Shown piece by piece: positions 24,450 to 36,242 of a stretch of DNA of 64,000 nucleotides. How positions within the stretch are numbered: position 1 is the first letter of the stretch; every line of letters starts with the position of its first letter. This stretch comes from Sipunculus nudus (taxonomy: Eukaryota; Annelida; Sipuncula; Golfingiida; Sipunculidae). The notes beneath the pieces are model-generated. The model made no database searches. It saw nothing but the letters and a program-made list of their open reading frames with translations, and was not told where the DNA came from. A program made the position numbers and the translations under genes. The DNA is taken from contig CM049307.1 of assembly GCA_026874595.1 (NCBI GenBank), forward strand, positions 43,160,362 through 43,224,361. The letters are read 5' to 3'.

Positions 24450-24502
24450 CCTCGAATATCCGAATAGTATAGGGAACAAAAAATTTGTTCGGATATTTGA
24501 GG
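24450..24502. repeat. Short hairpin with pogo/Tigger-like terminal sequence, unit 2
   Basis: CCTCGAATATCCGAA and TTCGGATATTTGAGG form a 15 bp inverted repeat with one G-T pair around a 23-base loop. The same hairpin occupies 43085-43137. The GAACCTCGAATATCCGAA type of end resembles pogo/Tigger termini, from general knowledge; it may be the collapsed remains of such an element. Confidence 0.65.
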
Positions 24503-24530
24503 TTACAGACACGTGATGTACACCTTTTTA

Positions 24531-26391
24531 AGCTCAGCTGACTGTAAGTCATCTGAGCTATAGCGATCACTCTTTGTCTGTCGTCCGTCCGGCCATCCGA
24601 TCGTCTGTCCGTTTACAAGGCACAAATCGTAACCGCTGGACCTGGAATTTTCTTACTTTACATCCAGAGAGGTCCATGAAAAATCTCCTTGGAAACCTGG
24701 AATTAGGTCTCTGTTACCCATATCCTTCGAGCTATGGGGCCCCAAGAATAGTAAAAAATTTCAAACAAAAACTTCAATATCTCATTAACTACATCACTGA
24801 TTGTCATGATTTTTGGCATAAATATTGATCATGAGATGCTTCATCAGTTTTTGCAGACTGGTGGCGCAACCGGTATTTTCGATTATTTACGAATTGTTTT
24901 CTCTATTTTTGAGACCTTTAAAAATGGGAACATCTGTTAACAGGGCACAAGACTGGACCTAGAATCTTCATTCTTGATATTCTGAGAGACCTAAGAAAAA
25001 TCTCCATGGAAACCAGAAATTAGGTCTCTAGCTGTTACCCATATCCTTCGAGCTATGGGGCCCAAAAGTACCCCCCAGAATAGTCAAAATTTCATTAAAA
25101 AAATTAAATATCTGATTAACTACATCACTGATGGTCATGATTTTTTTCATACATATTGATCATGAGATGTTTCATCAATTTTTGCAGACTAGTGGCGCCA
25201 CCTGTATTTTTCAAATTTTTACAATGTTTTCTCTATTTTTGAGACCTTAAAGGATGTAGTTATTTGTCAACAGGGTTCAAATTGTAACGACTGGACCTGG
25301 AATCTTCATTCTTGACACACAGGGAGACCCATGAAAAGGCTCCATGGAAAGCTGAAATTAGGTCTCTGTTACCCATATCCTTTGAGCTATGGCACTCCAA
25401 AGTACAGCTCAGAATAATGGAAAATTTGATACAAAAGCTGAAGTATCGGAACAACTAATGCAGAGATCACCATAATTGTTTGTATGGATATTGATCATGG
25501 AGTGTTTCATCAGTTTCTGCAGCCTGGTGGCACCACTTATATTTGTTCGGGCTTTTTTCGAATTTTTTTCTTTATTTTAGAGACCTTTAAAGATATGAAC
25601 ATCTGGCACAAATCATAATAACTGGACCTAGAATCTTCATTATTTACACACAGGGGGACCCATGAAAAATCTCCATGGAAATCTGAAATTAGGTCTCTGT
25701 TACCCATATCCATTAAGCTGTATGGCTCCAAAATACCGCCCATAATAATGAAAAATTTGATACAAAAACTCCAGTATCTCAATAACTACGACACTGATGC
25801 TCATGATTATTGGCATACATATTGATAATGACATGTTCCATCAGTTTCAGCAGACTGGGCGCGCCACCTCTAATTTTTTCAATTTTTTAAGAATTATTTT
25901 CTCTTCTTTTTGAGACCTTTAAAGATCTGGTTACCTGTCAACAGGGTACAAATTGCACATCTGGACCTAGAATCTTCATTATTGTCATGCAAGGAGGCCA
26001 ATGAAAAGTGTCTGTGGAAACCTGAAATTAGGTCTCTGTTACCCATATCCTTCAAGCTATAGGACTCCAAAGTATCCCTCAGAATAATGGAAAATTTGAT
26101 ACAGAAGTATCTGAACAACTTATCCAGAGATCACCATGCTTCTTTGCATGGATATTGACCATTAAGTGTTTTTATTAGTTTCTGCAGACTGGTGGAGCCA
26201 CCAGTATTTTTTTTAAAGTTAACGCATTTTTTTATATTTTTGAGATATATTAATACAGACACAATCTCAGCCTGTTGGTTAATCTGTTTGATGCTTCAGT
26301 TGAATGGTTATATACTACCATTCAGATAATAAAATTTCCTTTTGCAAATCTCTTCCCAGTCAGCCGAGCGTCATGACCCATGGGTCACTTG
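24531..26391 (-). mobile_element. 1.86 kb non-autonomous element with five 333 bp tandem monomers
   Basis: One end is a perfect hairpin: AGCTCAG and TGAC pairing with GTCA and CTGAGCT (24531-24559). The other end carries the palindrome TGACCCATGGGTCA (26374-26387). Between them five monomers start near 24611, 24944, 25270, 25605 and 25940, each with CTGGACCTAGAATCTTCATT and GGTCTCTGTTACCCATATCC. The paralogous site at 43155-43170 is empty: CACCATTTTTTTCACTAGG there, against CACCTTTTTA and TTTTCACTAGG at the two junctions here. On the minus strand the monomers carry related 60-80 codon frames (NRDLISDFHG and similar) that match frames of the array at the window start, so the two are one family in opposite orientation. 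No transposase is present. Confidence 0.8.
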
Positions 26392-28440
26392 TTTTCACTA
26401 GGTGTACTGTAACATGTATCAGAAGTTGGTCGCCAGTTTCGGTTACATTACTCTAGGTTGCGTCACTATATTGCCATACCACGGATAAACCGGCTTAAAA
26501 TCAACACGCATCGCTTATTAAAAACAGGAATTTGGCAAATTCTTAAAAGAAAGAAATATTAAGCATGTTTTACGGTATTAGCCAGGTACAGAAAACAGCT
26601 AGAGAATGGCAGGTCACAGTAGATGAGGCAAAATTTGGGAAGTATGATTTTGCAATCCCACAAAGCATCTTGGACTATATTCATGGTTTTATTTCTTACT
26701 TACATGATACTTCAGTATGATTCTAAAGCAAGGTTGGCTGAAAGTCATCTGAGATACAGCAATCGCCCTTTGTCCGTCGTCCGCCTGGCCCTTTGTCAGA
26801 CCGTCGATTAACAGGAAGGTCTCAAAGCTTCTATTAAATAAACAAAACATCGCAACATATTGACTTATTCATATTATATAATGCTGCACCAGTTAGCGTG
26901 ATAACCAGACGGCCTAAAGGTAGAATGAAAATCATGCACCGTAGTGCTAATATGCTCATGCTCAAGTAATAATTTTAACGACGAGGGTTGTAGAATGACC
27001 TGAAAAGCTGTCTAGAGGTGTCATTTTTATTGCCGGAAATGGTTAAATATGATCCACTGAGACTACCACCGAATTAAAATCACCATTGTCACAGAGTACA
27101 GGCCAATGAGCATGGTCCGATGGTCGTAACGATTAGCAGTTTCTTATCTTGTCCCAAGACGCTTTTTTTTTTTGCGATCCGCTCTGCTGCTCTACGTCAA
27201 CGCCTTGAGATTGACCCCTATAAAAATGCCGAATAGGAACCCCTTTGGAATCGTATGTGACTCTTTTAGGCGGTGTCAACATATAATAATTACCTTTGCA
27301 TTTGGATGTAATATGAAACATATGGAAGGTAGTAGCATTAATGTATTGGTCAAATGCCCTACATATCCATAATTTTACCAAGTACCCTAACGTTTAAATA
27401 AAAAGAAGTCACCATTTCATATGATGTGTCCCACAGTCCTTTGCAACATGATTAAGACTGGGACCCTGCTCTGATAATATTATTGTTGGAATTGGAAAAT
27501 ACGGGCGTTACGAAGGGTCTGTGCAGGGTACCAGTCGATCAACGTCCGCTCACAACAAGGATAACAAGGTTCTTTACGGGATGTATTATTAATATATTAA
27601 GTGAAGACCGTGGTAATGTTGACTGAAAGAATCATTTACTACAAAAGACAACTGAAAAACACAAATCTCTGTTTGTGCCAATCTGTATGAGTTATGTGTA
27701 CATCCTTTTTATATCACAAACATTCACCATTCAGCAAAACCAATGCCTCATAGTAGCACTGGATTGTCGCGACAGTGGTATTGATAACCGACTTCGACTC
27801 TGACGTTTCGCATTACATGCGTAACAAGTTAGCGAGGAAATTTTGTTTGTAGTTGCAAAAATTGTAATACCTGCCCATCTGCCGGGGATACAATAGACGG
27901 CATACTCTTCCACGTTTCATGCTGATGTTAATGCAGCAAAGCTTGTTTAGTAAAGATGGTTCGATGAAGGGCCGGAAGACCAGCAGGTGGCGCTTTCCAG
28001 GCAGAACCAGAAAGGGTCATCTCATATTATTGTGGCCGTAGAACATTGTTTCTAGATTCAGTTTGGCACTCTGGGAATAACCGAAAAGGTGCGATTATGA
28101 ATTATATCCTCCTAGTCCTGTTTGAGCTTAGGCATCCACAGCGGAACAGAATGCGTTGAACAGGTAACTGTTGAACCTCGGCAGCTGTGTACTGCGATAG
28201 TCTGGGAAACGGTCCACAATATATGAGGTACCCATGTTAAACCAATAAAGCGAACAACGAAGGATGAAGACGTCAGTTCTGTTTCAGATTCATTCTAGTA
28301 GTATGTCGGCAAAGAACTGATTTTATGTTTCCTTCGGTTTAAGATGTTCTTTACTTTTTATTTGCTGAAAGGCGTAATATTTAACAACCTTCGTCCATCG
28401 TCCTGTCAAGTTGCCGTTGACAGTGCACAGGCTAAAATAT
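26392..28440. other. Duplicated flank shared with 43156-45062
   Basis: Nearly every part has a partner in the later block: TGTAACATGTATCAGAAGTT at 26411 with 43171, CGTCCGCTCACAACAAGGAT at 27543 with 44325, CCAGCAGGTGGCGCT at 27980 with 44638, GTTTAAGATGTTC at 28337 with 44998. A fragment of the tandem-repeat element terminus (GAAAGTCATCTGAGATACAGC) lies at 26740-26815 in both blocks, so it predates the duplication. Small open frames are not consistently kept between the two copies and none is called. Confidence 0.65.
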
Positions 28441-29060
28441 TCCAACTTATAATCCAGTGAAGTCCTGGAAAATCTTCTTGGGCACATGTCATTAGTCCAC
28501 AATGGCCTACGCAGTACATGATTTTGAGTGCCCTGAAACGGACATTTCCTGGTAAACAAGGATATTTAACAAATATGTTTTATTGATTGATTATACAATA
28601 ATTATTTTCATGATCGACTTTTAAGACTGATAGAAAGGGAAATGCGAACAGAAACGATCTATCCTCTTTTTATTTGCGAATACGTTTTTGTCAACCGGAT
28701 CATGTAGCGGTACGGTGAGGCGTACGGAAACGTATGCTAAAACGCACTAGTGGACACCACGCCTGCCATGCCGTGCGGACCTTTCCCACTGAATTATTTT
28801 CCTTTTCACTCCATCTGATGACATCATTTTATGGGAAAGCACATATGTCGCATTCGTGCTTCATAGGTTTTGTAAATACCTAGACCGAATGGCACGAGAT
28901 TGTACGTGGTTACGCCGCTTGCTCATGTCATCTCCTTAAAGTCGTTTATCCAGCATTAGTGATTTCTGTCAATTTCTCATCACCATGAAAGCATAAAATC
29001 TAACTAGATCAAGGTAGTTGATAAGCGACTACGAGTATCCACCATATCAAAGAGGTATGT
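28441..29060. other. Single-copy stretch without recognised feature
   Basis: No partner elsewhere in the window, no domain-bearing frame and no RNA structure seen. Confidence 0.4.
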
Positions 29061-30545
29061 TTAAAGTAAGGCATGGAATGTTTTCTTTAATGACATATTC
29101 CAAATTTATGGCATCAGTGATGTCAATTAACTCTGCATATATATGCAATTTTCACCAAAAACAGGCCAAAATACAGATAAATACACAATGCAATATTTCA
29201 GGCAGAGACACAAATCCACAACTGAGAATTAGTGCACCAATGTATTCTATAAACACAGAACAGCAGGTGGCGCCATCTGTCTGGTCTACAACAAAGCTGT
29301 CTAAGATGGATAAACGTGCCAAAATTTCAGGCAAATAAAACCATCCACTCCTCAGATATGAGCGATTTCCACATAAAAAACGTATGGATGTACGTCACAC
29401 GTTGAATGCGAGATGGACGTTTCTATGATGTAGGGACAAGCACAATTTCAGGCCAGTACGGCAAATCACTCCTGAGAAAATGGCATTAATTATACTGTGA
29501 AAACAGTTAGATGGTTCCACCTGTGTGGGTGACGAAAAACTCTGCAAGGTCGATGTACATGCCAAATTTTAGATCTATACATTGAACCACTCCTGAGATA
29601 TGAGCAATTTTCACCTAAAGCAAATGTACGGATTGGCGCAACACGAAAACAATTGCAGATGGCAGCACCAGTCTTAAATACAAGATGGAGGTATCAATCA
29701 CAATTTCAGGCCAATACGGCAAATCACTACTGAGAAAGGGCATTCATTTGTACTATGAACATTACTTTTAACGGGTGCCTAGACAGCCGAGCGGTAAAAC
29801 GCCCGGCCGTCTCCGCAGACGACCCAGGTTCCATCCCAGGTGTTGTCATGAAAGAGGGTTGTAGTCGCCCGTCCAAGGGTCCGGGTTCTCCGGCTTCCTC
29901 CACCATTGTCACTACACTGGCGTAGTTTTTATCTACTGTGAAATCGCCTTTAAGCATGGACCTTCCATTACAGACTCGTACTCCCAGGCTTCTGGTAGAT
30001 GAAGCCGGTGCGGACATTTCTTCGGCTATGTGCTGTGATTGGCTCGAGCACCAAATTCACTTAAATAATAATATTAACTATTCTTTGAACATGGTAGGGT
30101 AGGCGGCGCCATCTGTTTTTGAGAAAAATCTCAAAGATGGATGTACCTGCCAAATTTCAGACCAATACATTGAACCACTCCAGACATATCTACAATTTTT
30201 ACCTAAAGCAAATGTACAGATGGGCGCCACACGAAAACCATTGCAGATGGCGCCACTAGAGAGAAGTATGCAAGATCTATGGACTTGCACAATTTCAGCC
30301 CAATAAGTTGAACTAATCACTAAGACAAACATATGGCAAACAAATGGATGTAGGCCACGCAAAAATTATTGCAGGTGGCGCCACTAGTCTCTCGCAATTA
30401 CAAGACGAAGAGATCCAAGATATGGACATATTTTCAGCTCAATACATTGAACCAACCCTGAGATATGGGTTGTTATTAAAAAGACAGTCACACCACGATT
30501 CAAACTGCACAATAAAGATCTGGTGCCACCTGTCTTTGTTAGGCA
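29061..30545. repeat. Divergent array of CAGGTGGCGCCA-type repeats
   Basis: Recurring blocks: GCAGGTGGCGCCA or GCAGATGGCGCCAC (near 29263, 29655, 30243, 30372), AAGATGGATGTACCTGCCAAATTTCAG variants, CAATACATTGAACCACTCC variants, and GAGCAATTTTCACCTAAAGCAAATGTAC variants. The higher-order period is about 300 bp, made of two related halves. The same family fills 61780-62500 and touches 60160-60330. Intervening frames are repeat-derived. Confidence 0.75.
29772..30010 (+). mobile_element. tRNA-derived SINE inserted in the repeat array
   Basis: GGGTGCCTAGACAGCCGAGCGG resembles a tRNA 5' half with an A box, and CAGGTTCCATCCC at 29824-29836 resembles a B box. The body (GTCGCCCGTCCAAGGG, then GTAGTTTTTATCTACTGTG) continues to about 30010. 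A short related head, inverted, lies at 32240-32290 (GAGGGCTGGACAGCTGAGCGG on the minus strand), with a diverged copy at 46330-46370 in the paralogous unit. Confidence 0.65.
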
Positions 30546-30725
30546 TAGCTACACAGGAGAACGATATACTATGCCGGGTTTCGGAAAGATCGGTCCAAGG
30601 GTCTCAGAGGTGTTCTCCGGAAAAAAACGCGGCGACGGCAGCGGCGTTGACGGCGGAACCCAGTCAAAAACAAAATATCCGCAAAACTTTGTTTTGGCAT
30701 ATGCAATAATCTCAACCTGACGGAG
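30546..30725 (+). repeat. Partial copy of the TTTCGGAAAGATCGGTC repeat
   Basis: GGGTTTCGGAAAGATCGGTC, TCTCAGAGGTGTTC, a GCGGCGACGGCAGCGG stretch and AAAACTTTGTTTTGGCATATGC match the repeats at 39520-39640 and, inverted, 11540-11660. Confidence 0.7.
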
Positions 30726-31044
30726 CAGCACTAGTAATGTCGATGTGCTAGGCTGATGTGGGCATTTTGAGAGATGAATGATCTAAAATACCATTTATAA
30801 ACATATTAATGAAACGCACAATATGCATCCGCATCCATATCAACAGTACAACTGTACAGGTATACCTTTAAACCAAGTGGAAAAGAGCACTTCATATGCA
30901 GATCCTGTATTGTGCCGATATTTATTATTCTTCAAGATGGGAGCTTCAGCCATGTTTGATATATGTAGATCAGAATGACCTTCAAAATCTGAATTGATAC
31001 TAACTAATAATTTACCACGTTATAATTAGTAGAACCCGCTTCCC

Positions 31045-31375
31045 CATTTGTTCACCTGGCCGCTGTGGTGCCAAAGATCCTACAGTGTGTCTTGTTCGGA
31101 CGCGGTGCGTGTGCGGCGTGGATACGTATGCGGACACGGATGTGGATATGTTTGTGTGTGTGTCCATTATATACGCTTGTCTTTGCGGTTTTAGGTCTTT
31201 CACCTTTTCAAATATTGCACGTTTCCACATACCTTTCCGTACCCGTCGCTACATGGTCCGGTTGCCATAAAAGTATCCGCAGCCGCACGCCGCACCGCAT
31301 AAATGGACACAGTCTTTTTATTTCCTTGTGCGCGATTTTATTCGTGTCCGCTTACGGATATTTGTGTAGTGAAAA
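31045..31375. repeat. Imperfect foldback with GCGGTGCG-rich arms
   Basis: CGGTGCGTGTGCGGCGTGGATAC (31102-31124, in overlapping words) is mirrored by GTATCCGCAGCCGCACGC (31271-31288) on the opposite arm, and GTGTCCATTATA (31159-31170) by ATAAATGGACAC (31300-31311). The arms pair imperfectly around a centre near 31220. This may be the remains of an inverted-repeat DNA element. Three overlapping open frames across it look accidental. Confidence 0.45.
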
Positions 31376-31902
31376 ACTAATAATGGTGTCTTTTAGTTTT
31401 GTACGGTCTTTAATAAACTAATGATGAGTTTGATAAGTGCTAATGTTATGGCGTAATGATGAAAACCGATTCTCTGTTGAATTTCAGTTTTATGGCCACA
31501 ATGTTGTAAATACATTTACCCAAAATCATAGTTAATAGTCCCATTTTTAAAACGTCTTTGCCAATTTATCTGAAATTTTGCATGTTAACAGGTTTATACG
31601 TGTAAAATAGAGAGTCAACTAGAAAAAGTTTACATATTTGTTAGCAGAATAATTTTATTTTTATTCAATACGGATGTTTTCGTGAAAATATACCAAAACT
31701 AGACGGTCAGAGTGTAAGCAGTGTTCACAACGATGGATGGATGGATTCTCTTGAAATGTTGCATATCTATTCAGAGTGGACTATACGCATCCAGAACCAT
31801 TTTAGGTAAAAACAGGAACAAAAAGATGGCTCGACCTGCTATAAAGCAAAAATATTGTCAAAAAATACAACCAGCTCCCATTTTTCATACTTTCAACACA
31901 CA
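31376..31902. other. Stretch without recognised feature
   Basis: AT-rich, no domain-bearing frame and no partner seen elsewhere in the window. Confidence 0.4.
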
Positions 31903-31929
31903 CATATATATAAATAAATAAATAAATAA

Positions 31930-31966
<37 letters not shown>
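31903..31966. repeat. (TAAA)n(TA)n microsatellite
   Basis: About six AAAT-type units followed by about 16 TA units. The paralogous position in unit 4 (about 46088-46096) has only TATATAT, so the array expanded in unit 3. Confidence 0.95.
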
Positions 31967-31968
<2 letters not shown>

Positions 31969-31989
31969 GTGTGGACCTGCCTACATTTT

Positions 31990-34462
31990 CTATTAGGGTT
32001 GCCAGCTTTGTCCATTTAAGAAACCCTAGGAAACTGAGTTGACGGAAGTTTGTTAATATCTGACTGACTGAAAGCGAAATCGGCGCTCGAGCCGGTCACA
32101 GGTCTCCGGAAAATCCGGCCCGCACTGGCTCACTCAGCAACGATAAAGTTTGACAGATTGAGTTGTTTATAGTTAGATATTTAATTAAAAATAGAAGATA
32201 CTCATAGAGTTGAAGATCGTAGGGAGAGAGATGGAGGAAGTCGGAGAGGGCCGAGCGTTTTACCGCTCAGCTGTCCAGCCCTCCCCCCCCCCTTTAAAGA
32301 TATTTCTTTTTACAAACGTATATAAATATCGGTCGCAAATGAGTCTGACCCAAAATCAAAACAGTTACAGATGTTCATTATTCCTGCTTGGACATACAAG
32401 TTTGAAGGCGCAGGATACACAAGCAACATGTTTGACCCAAGCACCCAAATTTGGTTTCATGTTTGAATGACACCATCTGTTTAGATCAGTAACTCGGCGA
32501 AGAAAATGATTTTTTAACATAAAGACTCTTATCACTTTTTATCTAATATATATTTTTGATTTACTCACTTGCATTTTGCTGCCGGAAGCTCTTGATGAAA
32601 AAGGGGTTTGAACAACAACAAGAGTGAGGTTAGGCAAGGTCTATCAGATGTTCTGGGAACAGGTGCTTTAGGGTTGGAAGTTTTTGTCAGTAAGGTGCAT
32701 GAAAGATTTTATCTAACCTATGGTTCAAGACAACTGTACGAAATATCTATCTATTGTCTGTCTTTCGATTACCATAAGACAGCTTATTTGCTTATGTGTT
32801 AAATACCCAATATCTGCATTATATGTAGCAACCAAACTTGTTTACCGTCAGCAATATATATCGCGGAATGTTTTCATACTGTGCCACTACAGTGTCAGAA
32901 GTAATATTCCTGGGCCATATTGCATATGTTCAGCATCCAGAGTAAAGGCTATTTAAAACTTTACAACTGTGATAAATTATAATATGCAAATATGATATAT
33001 AAAAACACATAACGAACATAAATAACATATTATATAAAAACATAACAAAACAATGAAAAAACATAAAAAATATAAATATTGAGTCGTGCTTCATTTGAAT
33101 TAATTAACAACTGAGCAAAGATCAAATACATGTATTATTATAATAGGTTCCTTTGATTAAGATTTCTAAAATTATTGGTTGTCCATTCAGTACCGTCAAG
33201 ATTTAATTTCAAGACAGAAGAACCGGGATTTAAAGATTTAAATACAAATTATATACCACAGCTCAGTGTAAACTAATTGATCCTTGCTTGCATGTTGTGC
33301 CTGGAGCAAATGAGAGAAAATTGTTATTATTTAATCATGTGTATGGAACATTTGCTAAAATTAAACTAAATCTTTAAAATACAAAACAAAGCAAGTCCTA
33401 GTATACAGAGTAACTTCTCCTTATATAGAGATTACATGAAATATCATGTCCAAGCTGTTTGCATTAAAAAATCTTCATTCCTTGATTTACACTAGATCAT
33501 TTAAGCTAAAAAATAGGTGCTAGGCAATCTAAACCTCACGAGGTAAAGTGTCATATATTGCATTCATCCTATCCACCCTAAATAACAATTAAAAAATCAG
33601 ACATACTAACAAAAGTTGCAGAGATATTACAATTACATATAAACTCAAGAATAATAATTTCAGTATAATACTAGATAACAGTTCTTATACATAGCCACTT
33701 TCAATTTACTTGTTGTGACAGTAATTAAGTTAACAGTGGTTGTGCATGAGACCTGCTATCTAGTATTCTACTCATCTTGCCTTGTGCGACTATACGGAGA
33801 AATAATTTGAGCACCGTAAAAATACTGAGACGCATTCCTATATTGGTGTGTTGAATCTTATTGTCTGAATGGTAAACGTGGACTTTACAATACTAAAAAG
33901 AAATATTGTATGATGCTATATACTACACAAATCAGGAGAGGCCACATGATATAGGGTCAAAGGCTGCCGGAACACTGTCGTGAGCAAAAAGTAAAATGGC
34001 TCACAGAAAGGTTGGTGGGCAACTAGAGGAATGGACAGAAAATATAGATGACCGTCGGATTACAAGTAACATATATGATGAACCGTTGAAACGGGACGTC
34101 AAATCTCTATATCACTTCTACGCTAATAATGCACATTTAATCAAACTATTATAACTAAAGAGGATAAAAAGATACCAATATTACAAAATGTTGTGACGTC
34201 TAAAGGAACCAAGGATTCATGATGCAACATAAAGACGCCTCGTTTAATATAAATGAAAGTGCAGTAACTGTATAGGTATTATTTAGGGAATATTCTGAGA
34301 CGCAACCAATAACAATAAGAATAAATTTCCTTTTCATGGATTATAGGAAATCATACAGTAATTAATAAAATAATGATTTTTTTAAAGAGATTATGACTAA
34401 CTGATCTTCGGGAAGTCTTGCTCTATCACAAATGCCTAAATGACAAGTGAGAAGGGAATATT
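31990..34462. other. Unit 3 downstream flank (duplicated, no clear gene)
   Basis: Colinear with unit 4 at 46105-47074 and 51328-53440: TTAGGGTTGCCAGCTTTGTC at 31994 matches 46106, and CATAACGAACATAAATAACATATT at 33009-33030 is the uninterrupted form of a site that holds a 4.25 kb insertion in unit 4. No reading frame is conserved between the two. Confidence 0.7.
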
Positions 34463-34565
34463 AGGACTTCCTTGTTCCTTGAGTATGGAATGCCACTTCA
34501 GTGTCGTGATATCTGAAACTTATTGTGTAAAAGACACATTCCATTGCCTTTGCCACAATCTTTAA
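34463..34565 (-). pseudogene. Isolated 3' end of another cGLR copy
   Basis: Read on the minus strand this is the last roughly 33 codons of the family (KIVAKAMECVF, ISFRYHD, FHTQGTRK), still open, lying about 70 bp downstream of copy 3 and offset from its own 3' end by about 172 bp. It is closer in places to copy 4 than to the adjacent copy 3 (for example in the RYHD and IVAKAM words). It is either a remnant of a deleted gene or an unequal-exchange duplication of the terminus. Confidence 0.8.
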
Positions 34566-34631
34566 CTTGCACTTTCCTGTGGTAAATGCCTTAAATGGGA
34601 CTATAAACGTTTCTTTCCTGAAAGTTCCTAT

Positions 34632-36209
34632 TCATTTTCTTGTTCCTTGGGTATGGAATGGCACTTGGGTGCGGTGATACCTAAAACTTATTGTGTTAAA
34701 AACACACTCCATTGCCTTAGCCATGATCTTTAAAATACCTTGAAGACCAATCTGTTCACCCCGAAGGGCTGGTTTGATTAAGCAATTGAAAATATCACCC
34801 TCTCCGGGTGGAAAAAGCGCCTCTTGATTTGGAAGGAACAGGATAGCTTCTGGAAATGATTCCAGTACAGTATCGTATACACATTTCTTGGCTAAATCGC
34901 CATTTGTTAGTCCTCCTTGTTCTTTCCTACAGACCTTTAATACAGTTTTTGCGAAATTATCCATGGAAATTTTCATTACGTCTGACGCCTTCTCTTCAAG
35001 AGCAGTCATAAAGGAGGGCGAACGTTCCTTCAAATGATCCCTCCATCCCTGTGGCAGAATAGACAATGGCGGAGAAGGCTTAAGTGTTAGACTCTGCCTG
35101 AAATGCTTCAGAAGAACAACCTCGTTTCTCAAATGGTCCTTGTCGACATAATGCAGGATGTTATTTTCAGGGATGAAGTACATCGGTAACTTCTTTTCTG
35201 CAAGACACTTCAGCAGATCATCCAGCAGGTTAAGCATACACTCACCAAGATCTCCCCTCATCCACATGTCTGTCTTGTTCTCACATGACCAGAAAAGGAC
35301 CGTTTTACTGTGGTAGGTGGTCACTGCTAAATCTCTTTCCTCTTTCACTTTTTTGAGGACGTCATGAACGATAAGCTTAATCAGAGAGAAGCATCTTCTT
35401 TGAAAATCGGACACAGCTGTCGTAAGTTTTGCCTCCGCCAGGGAAAATGACAGGCGCCAGTGAAGGTCAGGGTCGCCATCCGATGGGTGTTTTGGAACGA
35501 TATGGAATCCTCCCTCATGAATAGCAGATATGGTTTCCTCGTCCGGCCAGCGTCTTTCACGGTGTAGGAAGGCTTCCGCTGATTTTGGCCATCCTTCTGC
35601 TTCTGCTGCTGGAACACAGTCGAGCACGAATGAAAAGAATTCAACGTTTGTCGGATTAACTAAAGCCTCGATTTCTTTTTGCGTCCGGTCTTGAGCTGCA
35701 AGTGTCACGATAACCTGTTGGACTTTTTGTGACACTTTATCTTTCTTCCTATCAACAAAACCCGGTAATAGATGATCAAGATCAGTGCCAATATGGTCCT
35801 TTGCTTTCTCCGGGGATAAGACCTTTTTAGGGATAGAGGCCAAACGTTTGTCAGCAACCCAAAGACTGTAGCAATGAAGTGTCTCCCAGTCATCAGTGGC
35901 ATCTATAATAACGTATCCAGGAAATCCTTCCGCTGGTTTCATCAGATTTTCAGTTTGCCTTCGACTAAAGATTTCTATGACTTATCGAATCATCAAGTCA
36001 ACGTCAATGGTTTTCATCCGATGGCTACATAGAACGCTTCCATCCACACAGCTCCCGGTTATGACATGGGCGGTTCCAGCTGCATCTTGTGGTTTGCTGA
36101 CTAATTGGTTCAGTTCTAAAATCTCCTGCATCAGTTGGCCATATGTTCCATGTTCGGGATACCATTGGTTAAGCCTTTCAGCCAAACGAGCAGTATCGTC
36201 AGACGCCAT
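34632..36209 (-). pseudogene. Mab-21/cGAS-like gene, full length with one in-frame TAA (copy 3)
   Basis: Everything needed for a 525-residue protein is present in one frame from the ATG at 36209 to the stop at 34632, except that codon 76 is TAA (35984-35982). The intact copies have CAG there (Gln). The truncated upstream product has 75 residues and ends just after Gly52-Ser53 and Asp69-Val-Asp71 (one extra residue before the motif). The rest of the frame reopens at once and keeps the third Asp (VLDCVPA), RERRWPD, W-R-LSFSLAE, YHSKTVLFW and LPMYFIPENN. There are no frameshifts and no other stop. An internal ATG at 35942 would give 436 residues lacking the catalytic GS and DxD, hence a product without catalysis. 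The damage must be very recent, or the stop is a polymorphism, an assembly error or a readthrough site. I class it as a pseudogene with reserve. Confidence 0.75.
35982..35984 (-). other. Premature TAA in copy 3
   Basis: The paralogues read IRQVKEIF or IQQVKEIF where this copy reads IR-stop-VIEIF. Going from CAG to TAA needs two base changes. Confidence 0.95.
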
Positions 36210-36217
36210 CGTGTTAC

Positions 36218-36242
36218 CTGTAATAAACAGAAAAACATTAAT
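36218..36242 (-). other. Putative 3' splice site upstream of copy 3 start codon
   Basis: TTTTTCTGTTTATTACAG followed by GTAACACG and the ATG, the same arrangement as copies 2 and 4. Confidence 0.5.

Larger units (their letters stand above)
19309..24530. other. Unit 2 upstream flank (duplicated, no gene)
   Basis: 19500-19800 matches 36750-37080, 39780-40090 and 55830-56160; 21840-24530 matches 40150-43155. Large parts between 19900 and 21300 have no partner in the other units and show no gene, only AT-rich DNA. Embedded repeats are listed separately. Confidence 0.6.

Noticed and set aside
25260-26118. Three related minus-strand frames (DMGNRDLIS-type) that look like a small gene family
   Set aside because: They are the same frame of a 333 bp tandem monomer; similarity follows from repeat DNA and the frames are interrupted in other monomers.
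27133-27381. 82-codon minus-strand frame with similar residues in the paralogous block (about 43960-44170)
   Set aside because: The block copy has a stop and a shift, and differences fall evenly across codon positions by eye, so block duplication explains the likeness.
31065-31421. 118-codon plus-strand frame with hydrophobic residues
   Set aside because: It runs across an imperfect inverted repeat and has no recognisable domain.
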